DNA of 64,000 bases from Litoditis marina. Its lineage: Eukaryota > Nematoda > Chromadorea > Rhabditida > Rhabditidae. Location: the NCBI GenBank assembly GCA_964036275.1, contig CAXIWQ010000389.1, forward strand, positions 124,001 through 188,000, given 5' to 3'. This document shows, piece by piece, positions 23,237 to 37,400 of the stretch (positions within the stretch are counted from its first letter, which is position 1; the number at the start of each line of letters is the position of its first letter). The notes below the pieces were generated by a model. The model made no database searches. It worked only from the letters and a program-made list of their open reading frames with translations, and was not told the origin of the DNA. A program made the position numbers and the translations under genes.

Positions 23237-25691
23237 CCACTTAATTGGACTATCTTTCCACTTATAGTAACAACTACCATGAAACAATTGGTTTTCCTAC
23301 AATCTTCAGATTGACCTGTGAAAACTTCGGAATCCGGCCGATTGAATATCAGCGCGGCCAAAATTCGAACATTCTGAGTTTCGATACAGAGCTTGTATAC
23401 ATGAAAAACCTTCCGTACACTGTTACCACTTAATTGGACTATCTTTCCACTTATAGTAACAACTACCATGAAACAATTGGTTTTCTTACAATCTTCAGAT
23501 TGACCAGTGAAAACTTCGGAATCCGGCGATTGAATATCAGCGCGGCCAAAATTCGAACTTTCTGAGTTTCGATACAGAGGTTGTATACATGAAAAACCTT
23601 TAGTACACTGTTACTACTCAATTGGACTATTTTCCCACTTATGGTAACAACTACCATGAAACAATTGGTTTTCTTACAATCTTCCGATTGACCTGTGAAA
23701 ACTTCGGAATCCGGCCGATTCAATATCAGCGCGGCCAAAATTCGAACTTTCTGAGTTTCGATACAGAGCTTGTATACATGCAAAACCTTCCGTACACTGT
23801 TACCACTTAATTGGACTATCTTTCCACTTATAGTAACAACTACCATGAAACAATTGGTTTTCCTACAATCTTCAGATTGACCTGTGAAAACTTCGGAATC
23901 CGGCCGATTGAATATCAGCGCGGCCAAAATTGGAACTTTCTGAGTTTCGATACAGAGCTTGTATACATGTAAAACCTTTAGTACACTGTTACTACTCAAT
24001 TGGACTATCTTCCCACTTATGGTCACAACTACCATGAAACAATTGGCCTCCTTACAATCTTCAGATTGACCGGTGAAAACTTCGAAATCCGGCCGATTCA
24101 ATATCAGCGCGGCCAAAATTCGAACTTTCTGAGTTTCGATACAGAGCTTGTCTACATGAAAAACCTTTAGTACACTGTTACTACTTGATTGGACTATCTT
24201 CCCACTTATAGTAACAACTACCATGAAACAATTGGTTTTCTCACAATCTTCAGATTGACCTGTGAAAACTTCGGAATCCGGCCGATTGAATATCAGCGCG
24301 GCAAAAATTCGAACTTTCTGAGTTTCGATACAGAGCTTGTAAACATGAAAAACCTTTAGTACGCTGTTACTACTTAATTGGACTATCTTTCCACTTATAG
24401 TAACAACTAACTTGAAACAATTGATATATTTACAATCTTCAGGTTGACCGGTAAAAACTTCGAAATCCGGCCGATTCAATATCAGCGCGGCCAAAATTCG
24501 AACTTTCTGAGTTTCGATACAGAGCTTGTATACATGCAAAACCTTTAGTACACTGTTACTACTCAATTGGACTATCTTCCCACTCATGGTAACAACTACC
24601 ATGAAACAATTGGTTTTCTTACAATCTTCAGATTGACCTGTGAAAACTTCGGAATCCGGCCGATTCAATATCAGCGCGGCCAAAATTCGAACTTTCTGAG
24701 TTTCGATACAGAGCTTGTATACATGTAAAACCTTTGGTACACTGTTACTACTCAATTGGACTATCTTCCCACTCATGGTAACAACTACCATGAAACAATT
24801 GGCCTCCTTACAATCTTCAGATTGACCGGTGAAAACTTCGGAATCCGGCCGATTGAATATCAGCGCGGCCAAAATTCGAACTTTCTGAGTTTCGATACAG
24901 AGGTTGTATACATGAAAAACCTTTAGTACACTGTTACTACTCAATTGGACTATTTTCCCACTTATGGTAACAACTACCATGAAACAATTGGTTTTCTTAC
25001 AATCTTCAGATTGACCTGTGAAAACTTCGGAATCCGGCCGATTCAATATCAGCGCGGCCAAAATTCGAACTTTCTGAGTTTCGATACAGAGCTTGTATAC
25101 ATGCAAAACCTTTCGTACACTGTTACCACTTAATTGGACTATCTTTTCACTTATAGTAACAACTACCATGAAACAATTGGTTTTCCTACAATCTTCAGAT
25201 TGACCTGTGAAAACTTCGGAATCCGGCCGATTGAATATCAGCGCGGCCAAAATTGGAACTTTCTGAGTTTCGATACAGAGCTTGTATACATGTAAAACCT
25301 TTAGTACACTGTTACTACTCAATTGGACTATCTTCCCACTTATGGTCACAACTACCATGAAACAATTGGCCTCCTTACAATCTTCAGATTGACCGGTGAA
25401 AACTTCGGAATCCGGCCGATTGAATATCAGCGCGGCCAAAATTGGAACTTTCTGAGTTTCGATACAGAGCTTGTATACATGAAAAACCTTTAGTACACTG
25501 TTACTACTCAATTGGACTATCTCCCCACTTATAGGAACAACTACCATGAAACAATTGGTTTTCTTACAATCTTCAGATTGACCTGTGAAAACTTCGGAAT
25601 CCGGCCGATTGAATATCAGCGCGGCCAAAATTCGAACTTTCTGAGTTTCGATACAGAGGTTGTATACATGAAAACCTTCCGTACACTGTTA

Positions 25692-25886
25692 TAGGATTTG
25701 TCAAACCGTTGTGGACACCGTACCATCGATTTTGTGAGAGGCGGGGTTTGGCGAGGGTCCAACCAGTCTGCGTATCATTGATCTACACAGTCTCCCGCCT
25801 GTTGGCAAGTAACCAACGACCGCTCGCCCCACATCGCTCAATCAATCGAACCCTCTGCTGTCTTTATGGGGAAAATGGCTACTATA
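25692..25886. other. Foreign 195-bp segment in satellite, copy 2
   Basis: Same sequence and same monomer position as the segment at 23041, one base shorter (CAAACC instead of CAAAACC). The flanking satellite matches too, so it was copied as part of the 2,650-bp duplication and did not transpose separately. Confidence 0.8.
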
Positions 25887-28800
25887 CCACTTAATTGGAC
25901 TATCTTTCCACTTATAGTAACAACTACCATGAAACAATTGGTTTTCCTACAATCTTCAGATTGACCTGTGAAAACTTCGGAATCCGGCCGATTGAATATC
26001 AGCGCGGCCAAAATTCGAACATTCTGAGTTTCGATACAGAGCTTGTATACATGAAAAACCTTCCGTACACTGTTACCACTTAATTGGACTATCTTTCCAC
26101 TTATAGTAACAACTACCATGAAACAATTGGTTTTCTTACAATCTTCAGATTGACCAGTGAAAACTTCGGAATCCGGCCGATTGAATATCAGCGCGGCCAA
26201 AATTCGAACTTTCTGAGTTTCGATACAGAGGTTGTATACATGAAAAACCTTTAGTACACTGTTACTACTCAATTGGACTATTTTCCCACTTATGGTAACA
26301 ACTACCATGAAACAATTGGTTTTCTTACAATCTTCCGATTGACCTGTGAAAACTTCGGAATCCGGCCGATTCAATATCAGCGCGGCCAAAATTCGAACTT
26401 TCTGAGTTTCGATACAGAGCTTGTATACATGCAAAACCTTCCGTACACTGTTACCACTTAATTGGACTATCTTTCCACTTATAGTAACAACTACCATGAA
26501 ACAATTGGTTTTCCTACAATCTTCAGATTGACCTGTGAAAACTTCGGAATCCGGCCGATTGAATATCAGCGCGGCCAAAATTGGAACTTTCTGAGTTTCG
26601 ATACAGAGCTTGTATACATGTAAAACCTTTAGTACACTGTTACTACTCAATTGGACTATCTTCCCACTTATGGTCACAACTACCATGAAACAATTGGCCT
26701 CCTTACAATCTTCAGATTGACCGGTGAAAACTTCGAAATCCGGCCGATTCAATATCAGCGCGGCCAAAATTCGAACTTTCTGAGTTTCGATACAGAGCTT
26801 GTATACATGTAAAACCTTTGGTACACTGTTACTACTCAGTTGGACTATCTTCCCACTCATGGTAACAACTACCATGAAACAATTGGCCTCCTTACAATCT
26901 TCAGATTGACCTGTGAAAACTTCGAAATCCGGCCGATTCAATATCAGCGCGGCCAAAATTCGAACTTTCTGAGTTTCGATACAGAGCTTGTATACATGAA
27001 AAACCTTTAGTACACTGTTACTACTCAGTTGGACTATCTCCCCACTTATAGTAACAACTACCATGAAACAATTGGTTTTCTTACAATCTTCAGATTGACC
27101 TGTGAAAACTTCGAAATCCGGCCGATTCAATATCAGCGCGGCCAAAATTCGAACTTTCTGAGTTTCGATACAGAGCTTGTCTACATGAAAAACCTATAGT
27201 ACACTGTTACTACTTGATTGGACTATCTTCCCACTTATAGTAACAACTACCATGAAACAATTGGTTTTCTCACAATCTTCAGATTGACCTGTGAAAACTT
27301 CGGAATCCGGCCGATTGAATATCAGCGCGGCAAAAATTCGAACTTTCTGAGTTTTGATACAGAGCTTGTAAACATGAAAAACCTTTAGTACGCTGTTACT
27401 ACTTAATTGGACTATCTTTCCACTTATAGTAACAACTAACTTGAAACAATTGACCTATTTACAATCTTCAGGTTGACCGGTAAAAACTTCGAAATCCGGC
27501 CGATTCAATATCAGCGCGGCCAAAATTCGAACTTTCTGAGTTTCGATACAGAGCTTGTATACATGTAAACCTTTGGTACACTGTTACTACTCAATTGGAC
27601 TATCTTCCCACTCATGGTAACAACTACCATGAAACAATTGGCCTCCTTACAATCTTCAGATTGACCGGTGAAAACTTCGAAATCCGGCGATTCAATATCA
27701 GCGCGGCCAAAATTCGAACTTTCTGAGTTTCGATACAGAGCTTGTAAACATGAAAAACCTTTAGTACGCTGTTACTACTTAATTGGACTATCTTTCCACT
27801 TATAGTAACAACTAACTTGAAACAATTGACCTATTTACAATCTTCAGGTTGACCGGTGAAAACTTCGAAATCCGGCCGATTCAATATCAGCGCGGCCAAT
27901 ATTCGAACTTTCTGAGTTTCGATACAGAGCTTGTATACATGTAAAACCTTTAGTACACTGTTACTACTCAATTGGACTATCTTCCCACTTATGGTCACAA
28001 CTACCATGAAACAATTGGCTTACTTACAATCTTCAGATTGACCGGTGAAAACTTCGGAATCCGGCCGATTCAATATCAGGGCGGCCAAAATTCGAACTTT
28101 CTGAGTTTCGATACAGAGGTCGTATACATGAAAAACCTTTAGTACACTGTTACTACTCAATTGGACTACTTTCTCACTTATGGTAACAACTACCATGAAA
28201 CAATTGGTTTTCTTACAATCTTCAGATTGACCTGTGAAAACTTCGGAAACCGGCCGATTCAATATCAGCGCGGCCAAAATTCGAACTTTCTGAGTTTCGA
28301 TACAGAGCTTGTATACATGAAAAACCTTCCGTACACTGTTACTACTCAATTGGACTATCTTCCCACTTATTGTAACAACTATTATGAAACAATTGGCCTT
28401 CGTACAATCTCCAGATTGACCTGTGAAAACTTCGAAATCCGGCCGATTCAATATCAGCGCGGCCAAAATTCGAACTTTCTGAGTCTCGATACAGAGCTTG
28501 TATACATGAAAAACCTTTAGTACGCTATTACTACTTAATTGGACTATCTTTCCACTTATAGTAACAACTAACTTGGAACAATTGACCTATTTACAATCTT
28601 CAGGTTGACCGGTGAAAACTTCGAAATCCGGCCGATTCAATATCAGCGCGGCCAATATTCGAACTTTCTGAGTTTCGATACAGAGCTTGTATACATGTAA
28701 AACTTTTAGTACACTGTTACTACTCAATTGGACTATCTTCCCACTTATGGTCACAACTAACATGAAACAATTGGTTTTCCTACAATCTTCAGATTGACCT

Positions 28801-30608
28801 GTGAAAACTTCGGAATCCGGCCGATTGAATATCAGCGCGGCCAAAATTGGAACTTTCTGAGTTTCGATACAGAGCTTGTATACATGTAAAACCTTTAGTA
28901 CACTGTTACTACTCAATTGGACTATCTTCCCACTTATGGTCACAACTACCATGAAACAATTGGCCTCCTTACAATCTTCAGATTGACCGGTGAAAACTTC
29001 GAAATCCGGCCGATTCAATATCAGCGCGGCCAAAATTCGAACTTTCTGAGTTTCGATACAGAGCTTGTCTACATGAAAAACCTTTAGTACACTGTTACTA
29101 CTTGATTGGACTATCTTCCCACTTATAGTAACAACTACCATGAAACAATTGGTTTTCTCACAATCTTCAGATTGACCTGTGAAAACTTCGGAATCCGGCC
29201 GATTGAATATCAGCGCGGCAAAAATTCGAACTTTCTGAGTTTCGATACAGAGCTTGTAAACATGAAAAACCTTTAGTACGCTGTTACTACTTAATTGGAC
29301 TATCTTTCCACTTATAGTAACAACTAACTTGAAACAATTGATATATTTACAATCTTCAGGTTGACCGGTAAAAACTTCGAAATCCGGCCGATTCAATATC
29401 AGCGCGGCCAAAATTCGAACTTTCTGAGTTTCGATACAGAGCTTGTATACATGCAAAACCTTTAGTACACTGTTACTACTCAATTGGACTATCTTCCCAC
29501 TCATGGTAACAACTACCATGAAACAATTGGTTTTCTTACAATCTTCAGATTGACCTGTGAAAACTTCGGAATCCGGCCGATTCAATATCAGCGCGGCCAA
29601 AATTCGAACTTTCTGAGTTTCGATACAGAGCTTGTATACATGTAAAACCTTTGGTACACTGTTACTACTCAATTGGACTATCTTCCCACTCATGGTAACA
29701 ACTACCATGAAACAATTGGCCTCCTTACAATCTTCAGATTGACCGGTGAAAACTTCGGAATCCGGCCGATTGAATATCAGCGCGGCCAAAATTCGAACTT
29801 TCTGAGTTTCGATACAGAGGTTGTATACATGAAAAACCTTTAGTACACTGTTACTACTCAATTGGACTATTTTCCCACTTATGGTAACAACTACCATGAA
29901 ACAATTGGTTTTCTTACAATCTTCAGATTGACCTGTGAAAACTTCGGAATCCGGCCGATTCAATATCAGCGCGGCCAAAATTCGAACTTTCTGAGTTTCG
30001 ATACAGAGCTTGTATACATGCAAAACCTTTCGTACACTGTTACCACTTAATTGGACTATCTTTTCACTTATAGTAACAACTACCATGAAACAATTGGTTT
30101 TCCTACAATCTTCAGATTGACCTGTGAAAACTTCGGAATCCGGCCGATTGAATATCAGCGCGGCCAAAATTGGAACTTTCTGAGTTTCGATACAGAGCTT
30201 GTATACATGTAAAACCTTTAGTACACTGTTACTACTCAATTGGACTATCTTCCCACTTATGGTCACAACTACCATGAAACAATTGGCCTCCTTACAATCT
30301 TCAGATTGACCGGTGAAAACTTCGGAATCCGGCCGATTGAATATCAGCGCGGCCAAAATTGGAACTTTCTGAGTTTCGATACAGAGCTTGTATACATGAA
30401 AAACCTTTAGTACACTGTTACTACTCAATTGGACTATCTCCCCACTTATAGGAACAACTACCATGAAACAATTGGTTTTCTTACAATCTTCAGATTGACC
30501 TGTGAAAACTTCGGAATCCGGCCGATTGAATATCAGCGCGGCCAAAATTCGAACTTTCTGAGTTTCGATACAGAGGTTGTATACATGAAAACCTTCCGTA
30601 CACTGTTA

Positions 30609-30803
30609 TAGGATTTGTCAAACCGTTGTGGACACCGTACCATCGATTTTGTGAGAGGCGGGGTTTGGCGAGGGTCCAACCAGTCTGCGTATCATTGATC
30701 TACACAGTCTCCCGCCTGTTGGCAAGTAACCAACGACCGCTCGCCCCACATCGCTCAATCAATCGAACCCTCTGCTGTCTTTATGGGGAAAATGGCTACT
30801 ATA
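30609..30803. other. Foreign 195-bp segment in satellite, copy 3
   Basis: As far as I can read, identical to the copy at 25692 and 4,917 bp from it. It was carried there by the 4.9-kb duplication. Confidence 0.8.
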
Positions 30804-33800
30804 CCACTTAATTGGACTATCTTTCCACTTATAGTAACAACTACCATGAAACAATTGGTTTTCCTACAATCTTCAGATTGACCTGTGAAAACTTCGGAAT
30901 CCGGCCGATTGAATATCAGCGCGGCCAAAATTCGAACATTCTGAGTTTCGATACAGAGCTTGTATACATGAAAAACCTTCCGTACACTGTTACCACTTAA
31001 TTGGACTATCTTTCCACTTATAGTAACAACTACCATGAAACAATTGGTTTTCTTACAATCTTCAGATTGACCAGTGAAAACTTCGGAATCCGGCCGATTG
31101 AATATCAGCGCGGCCAAAATTCGAACTTTCTGAGTTTCGATACAGAGGTTGTATACATGAAAAACCTTTAGTACACTGTTACTACTCAATTGGACTATTT
31201 TCCCACTTATGGTAACAACTACCATGAAACAATTGGTTTTCTTACAATCTTCCGATTGACCTGTGAAAACTTCGGAATCCGGCCGATTCAATATCAGCGC
31301 GGCCAAAATTCGAACTTTCTGAGTTTCGATACAGAGCTTGTATACATGCAAAACCTTCCGTACACTGTTACCACTTAATTGGACTATCTTTCCACTTATA
31401 GTAACAACTACCATGAAACAATTGGTTTTCCTACAATCTTCAGATTGACCTGTGAAAACTTCGGAATCCGGCCGATTGAATATCAGCGCGGCCAAAATTG
31501 GAACTTTCTGAGTTTCGATACAGAGCTTGTATACATGTAAAACCTTTAGTACACTGTTACTACTCAATTGGACTATCTTCCCACTTATGGTCACAACTAC
31601 CATGAAACAATTGGCCTCCTTACAATCTTCAGATTGACCGGTGAAAACTTCGAAATCCGGCCGATTCAATATCAGCGCGGCCAAAATTCGAACTTTCTGA
31701 GTTTCGATACAGAGCTTGTATACATGTAAAACCTTTGGTACACTGTTACTACTCAGTTGGACTATCTTCCCACTCATGGTAACAACTACCATGAAACAAT
31801 TGGCCTCCTTACAATCTTCAGATTGACCTGTGAAAACTTCGAAATCCGGCCGATTCAATATCAGCGCGGCCAAAATTCGAACTTTCTGAGTTTCGATACA
31901 GAGCTTGTATACATGAAAAACCTTTAGTACACTGTTACTACTCAGTTGGACTATCTCCCCACTTATAGTAACAACTACCATGAAACAATTGGTTTTCTTA
32001 CAATCTTCAGATTGACCTGTGAAAACTTCGAAATCCGGCCGATTCAATATCAGCGCGGCCAAAATTCGAACTTTCTGAGTTTCGATACAGAGCTTGTCTA
32101 CATGAAAAACCTATAGTACACTGTTACTACTTGATTGGACTATCTTCCCACTTATAGTAACAACTACCATGAAACAATTGGTTTTCTCACAATCTTCAGA
32201 TTGACCTGTGAAAACTTCGGAATCCGGCCGATTGAATATCAGCGCGGCAAAAATTCGAACTTTCTGAGTTTTGATACAGAGCTTGTAAACATGAAAAACC
32301 TTTAGTACGCTGTTACTACTTAATTGGACTATCTTTCCACTTATAGTAACAACTAACTTGAAACAATTGACCTATTTACAATCTTCAGGTTGACCGGTAA
32401 AAACTTCGAAATCCGGCCGATTCAATATCAGCGCGGCCAAAATTCGAACTTTCTGAGTTTCGATACAGAGCTTGTATACATGTAAAACCTTTGGTACACT
32501 GTTACTACTCAATTGGACTATCTTCCCACTCATGGTAACAACTACCATGAAACAATTGGCCTCCTTACAATCTTCAGATTGACCGGTGAAAACTTCGAAA
32601 TCCGGCCGATTCAATATCAGCGCGGCCAAAATTCGAACTTTCTGAGTTTCGATACAGAGCTTGTAAACATGAAAAACCTTTAGTACGCTGTTACTACTTA
32701 ATTGGACTATCTTTCCACTTATAGTAACAACTAACTTGAAACAATTGACCTATTTACAATCTTCAGGTTGACCGGTGAAAACTTCGAAATCCGGCCGATT
32801 CAATATCAGCGCGGCCAATATTCGAACTTTCTGAGTTTCGATACAGAGCTTGTATACATGTAAAACCTTTAGTACACTGTTACTACTCAATTGGACTATC
32901 TTCCCACTTATGGTCACAACTACCATGAAACAATTGGCTTACTTACAATCTTCAGATTGACCGGTGAAAACTTCGGAATCCGGCCGATTCAATATCAGGG
33001 CGGCCAAAATTCGAACTTTCTGAGTTTCGATACAGAGGTCGTATACATGAAAAACCTTTAGTACACTGTTACTACTCAATTGGACTACTTTCTCACTTAT
33101 GGTAACAACTACCATGAAACAATTGGTTTTCTTACAATCTTCAGATTGACCTGTGAAAACTTCGGAAACCGGCCGATTCAATATCAGCGCGGCCAAAATT
33201 CGAACTTTCTGAGTTTCGATACAGAGCTTGTATACATGAAAAACCTTCCGTACACTGTTACTACTCAATTGGACTATCTTCCCACTTATTGTAACAACTA
33301 TTATGAAACAATTGGCCTTCGTACAATCTCCAGATTGACCTGTGAAAACTTCGAAATCCGGCCGATTCAATATCAGCGCGGCCAAAATTCGAACTTTCTG
33401 AGTCTCGATACAGAGCTTGTATACATGAAAAACCTTTAGTACGCTATTACTACTTAATTGGACTATCTTTCCACTTATAGTAACAACTAACTTGGAACAA
33501 TTGACCTATTTACAATCTTCAGGTTGACCGGTGAAAACTTCGAAATCCGGCCGATTCAATATCAGCGCGGCCAATATTCGAACTTTCTGAGTTTCGATAC
33601 AGAGCTTGTATACATGTAAAACTTTTAGTACACTGTTACTACTCAATTGGACTATCTTCCCACTTATGGTCACAACTAACATGAAACAATTGGCCTCCTT
33701 ACAATCTTCAGATTGACCGGTGAAAACTTCGAAATCCGGCCGATTCAATATCAGCGCGGCCAAAATTCGAACTTTCTGAGTTTCGATACAGAGCTTGTAT

Positions 33801-33957
33801 ACATGTAAAACCTTTGGTACACTGTTACTACTCAATTGGACTATCTTCCCACTCATGGTAACAACTACCATGAAACAATTGGCCTCCTTACAATCTTCAG
33901 ATTGACCGGTGAAAAATTCGAAATCCGGCCGATTCAATATCAGCGCGGCCAAAATTC

Positions 33958-34090
33958 GAACTTTCTGAGTTTCGATGTTTCATGGTAGTTGTTACCATGA
34001 GTGGGGAAATAGTCCAATTGAGTAGTAACAGTGTACTAAAGGTTTTTCATGTATGCAACCTCTGTATCGAAACTCAGAAAGTTCGAATTT
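33958..34090. repeat. Right strand-switch junction
   Basis: Minus-oriented satellite ends with GAGTTTCGAT at 33976 and plus-oriented satellite starts at 33977 with GTTTCATGG. The complement of the left arm resumes at 34066 (ATCGAAACTCAG), giving a large palindrome with an 89-bp central spacer. The monomer phases at this joint and at 11774/11775 do not fit a single cut-and-flip of the intervening block without loss or gain of sequence. Confidence 0.9.
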
Positions 34091-34537
34091 TGGCCGCGCT
34101 GATATTGAATCGGCCGGATTTCGAAGTTTTCACCGGTCAACCTGAAGATTGTGAGAAAACCAATTGTTTCATGGTAGTTGTTACTATAAGTGGGAAGATA
34201 GTCCAATCAAGTAGTAACAGTGTACTAAAGGTTTTTCATGTAGACAAGCTCTGTATCGAAACTCAGAAAGTTCGAATTTTGGCCGCGCTGATATTGAATC
34301 GGCCGTATTTCGAAGTTTTCACAGGTCAATCTGAAGATTGTAAGAAAACCAATTGTTTCATGGTAGTTGTTACTATAAGTGGGAAGATAGTCCAATTGAG
34401 TAGTAACAGTGTACTAAAGGTTTTACATGTATACAAGCTCTGTATCGAAACTCAGAAAGTTCGAATTTTGGCCGCGCTGATATTGAATCGGCCGGATTTC
34501 GAAGTTTTCACCGGTCAACCTGAAGATTGTAAATAGG

Positions 34538-37400
34538 TCAATTGTTTCATGTTAGTTGTTACTATAAGTGGAAAGATAGTCCAATTAAGTAGTAACAGCG
34601 TACTAAAGGTTTTTCATGTTTACAAGCTCTGTATCGAAACTCAGAAAGTTCGAATTTTGGCCGCGCTGATTATCAATCGGCCGGATTCCGAAGTTTTCAC
34701 AGGTCCATCTGAAGATTGTAAAAAAAACAATTGTTTCAAGTTAGTTGTTACTATAAGTGGAAAGATAGTCCAATTAAGTAGTAACAGCGTACTAAAGGTT
34801 TTTCATGTTTACAAGCTCTGTATCGAAACTCAGAAAGTTCGAATTTTGGCCGCGCTGACTATCAATCGGCCGGATTCCGAAGTTTTCACAGGTCCATCTG
34901 AAGATTGTAAAAAAAACAATTGTTTCAAGTTAGTTGTTACTATAAGTGGAAAGATAGTCCAATTAAGTAGTAACAGCGTACTAAAGGTTTTTCATGTTTA
35001 CAAGCTCTGTATCGAAACTCAGAAAGTTCGAATTTTTGCCGCGCTGATATTCAATCGGCCGGATTCCGAAGTTTTCACAGGTCAATCTGAAGATTGTGAG
35101 AAAACCAATTGTTTCATGTTAGTTGTTACTATAAGTGGAAAGATAGTCCAATTAAGTAGTAACAGTGTACTAAAGGTTTTTCATGTATACAAGCTCTGTA
35201 TCGAAACTCAGAAAGTTCGAATTTTTGCCGCGCTGATATTCAATCGGCCGGATTCCGAAGTTTTCACAGGTCAATCTGAAGATTGTGAGAAAACCAATTG
35301 TTTCATGGTAGTTGTTACTATAAGTGGGAAGATAGTCCAATCAAGTAGTAACAGTGTACTAAAGGTTTTTCATGTAGACAAGCTCTGTATCGAAACTCAG
35401 AAAGTTCGAATTTTGGCCGCGCTGATATTGAATCGGCCGTATTTCGAAGTTTTCACAGGTCAATCTGAAGATTGTAAGAAAACCAATTGTTTCATGGTAG
35501 TTGTTACTATAAGTGGGAAGATAGTCCAATTGAGTAGTAACAGTGTACTAAAGGTTTTACATGTATACAAGCTCTGTATCGAAACTCAGAAAGTTCGAAT
35601 TTTGGCCGCGCTGATATTGAATCGGCCGGATTTCGAAGTTTTCACCGGTCAACCTGAAGATTGTAAATAGGTCAATTGTTTCATGTTAGTTGTTACTATA
35701 AGTGGAAAGATAGTCCAATTAAGTAGTAACAGCGTACTAAAGGTTTTTCATGTTTACAAGCTCTGTATCGAAACTCAGAAAGTTCGAATTTTGGCCGCGC
35801 TGATTATCAATCGGCCGGATTCCGAAGTTTTCACAGGTCCATCTGAAGATTGTAAAAAAAACAATTGTTTCAAGTTAGTTGTTACTATAAGTGGAAAGAT
35901 AGTCCAATTAAGTAGTAACAGCGTACTAAAGGTTTTTCATGTTTACAAGCTCTGTATCGAAACTCAGAAAGTTCGAATTTTGGCCGCGCTGACTATCAAT
36001 CGGCCGGATTCCGAAGTTTTCACAGGTCCATCTGAAGATTGTAAAAAAAACAATTGTTTCAAGTTAGTTGTTACTATAAGTGGAAAGATAGTCCAATTAA
36101 GTAGTAACAGCGTACTAAAGGTTTTTCATGTTTACAAGCTCTGTATCGAAACTCAGAAAGTTCGAATTTTTGCCGCGCTGATATTCAATCGGCCTGATTC
36201 CGAAGTTTTCACAGGTCAATCTGAAGATTGTGAGAAAACCAATTGTTTCATGGTAGTTGTTACTATAAGTGGGAAGATAGTCCAATCAAGTAGTAACAGT
36301 GTACTAAAGGTTTTTCATGTAGAAAAGCTCTGTATCGAAACTCAGAAAGTTCGAATTTTGGCCGCGCTGATATTGAATCGGCCGGATTTCGAAGTTTTCA
36401 CAGGTCAATCTGAAGATTGTAAGAAAACCAATTGTTTCATGGTAGTTGTTACTATAAGTGGGAAGATAGTCCAATTGAGTAGTAACAGTGTACTAAAGGT
36501 TTTACATGTATACAAGCTCTGTATCGAAACTCAGAAAGTTCGAATTTTGGCCGCGCTGATATTGAATCGGCCGGATTTCGAAGTTTTCACCGGTCAACCT
36601 GAAGATTGTAAATAGGTCAATTGTTTCATGTTAGTTGTTACTATAAGTGGAAAGATAGTCCAATTAAGTAGTAACAGCGTACTAAAGGTTTTTCATGTTT
36701 ACAAGCTCTGTATCGAAACTCAGAAAGTTCGAATTTTGGCCGCGCTGATTATCAATCGGCCGGATTCCGAAGTTTTCACAGGTCCATCTGAAGATTGTAA
36801 AAAAAACAATTGTTTCAAGTTAGTTGTTACTAAAAGTGGAAAGATAGTCCAATTAAGTAGTAACAGCGTACTAAAGGTTTTTCATGTTTACAAGCTCTGT
36901 ATCGAAACTCAGAAAGTTCGAATTTTTGCCGCGCTGATATTCAATCGGCCGGATTCCGAAGTTTTCACAGGTCAATCTGAAGATTGTGAGAAAACCAATT
37001 GTTTCATGGTAGTTGTTACTATAAGTGGGAAGATAGTCCAATCAAGTAGTAACAGTGTACTAAAGGTTTTTCATGTAGACAAGCTCTGTATCGAAACTCA
37101 GAAAGTTCGAATTTTGGCCGCGCTGATATTGAATCGGCCGGATTTCGAAGTTTTCACAGGTCAATCTGAAGATTGTAAGAAAACCAATTGTTTCATGGTA
37201 GTTGTTACTATAAGTGGGAAGATAGTCCAATTGAGTAGTAACAGTGTACTAAAGGTTTTACATGTATACAAGCTCTGTATCGAAACTCAGAAAGTTCGAA
37301 TTTTGGCCGCGCTGATATTGAATCGGCCGGATTTCGAAGTTTTCACAGGTCAATCTGAAGATTGTAAGAAAACCAATTGTTCCATAATAGTTGTTACAAT
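34538..37400 (+). repeat. 4-6-monomer repeat series with variable monomer number
   Basis: Three successive units start at about 34538, 35672 and 36617, each opening after a TAAATAGG monomer. They share the order: GCTGATTATC monomer, optional GCTGACTATC monomer, TTTTTGCCGCG monomer(s), GTAGACAAGC monomer, TTTTACATG monomer. The first has six monomers (TTTTTGCCGCG doubled), the second five and the third four before diverging. This is a clear record of unequal exchange adding or removing single monomers. Confidence 0.85.

Larger units (their letters stand above)
21424..26800 (-). repeat. 2,650-bp tandem duplication carrying the 195-bp segment
   Basis: About 21424-24150 matches 24073-26800 at an offset of about 2,650 bp (13 monomers plus the foreign 195/196-bp segment plus one monomer). 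The foreign segment occupies the same place in each copy (23041 and 25692). One early difference is TTGACCTATT versus TTGATATATT near 21769/24420. Confidence 0.85.
23845..33680 (-). repeat. 4.9-kb near-perfect tandem duplication
   Basis: About 23845-28761 is repeated as 28762-33680 with an offset of 4,917 bp, becoming 4,919 bp after two single-base length differences (near 27568 and 27689 versus 32484 and 32607). The unit is about 25 monomers plus one 195-bp foreign segment. The joint lies near 28757-28775, where the second copy begins inside a monomer. The copies are so alike that the event must be recent, or the assembly duplicated the unit. Confidence 0.88.
14109..33976 (-). repeat. Satellite array B, 189-bp monomer, minus orientation
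   Basis: About 102 monomers of the same satellite, reverse-complemented relative to array A, interrupted by three copies of a 195/196-bp foreign segment. Another 53 bp of the same orientation lie at 11775-11827, before the LTR element. Variant classes overlap those of arrays A and C, including the ACGGAAGG/GGTAACAG class seen in A and the GACAAGCTC and AAGGAGGCC classes common in C. The block contains nested large duplications (about 2.65 kb and 4.92 kb). Open frames of up to 721 codons (23463-25628) are a by-product of the 3 x 63 periodicity. Confidence 0.97.

Noticed and set aside
23463..25628. 721-codon open frame, and other long frames throughout the arrays, as protein-coding genes
   Set aside because: They are tandem 63-codon translations of the satellite. 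The frame stays open only because 189 is a multiple of three; stops and frameshifts occur at random monomers, start codons are internal to monomers, and no domain is recognisable.
11775..33976. Simple inversion of the middle block by one event
   Set aside because: Monomer phases at the two joints do not restore a continuous 189-bp register when the block is flipped back.
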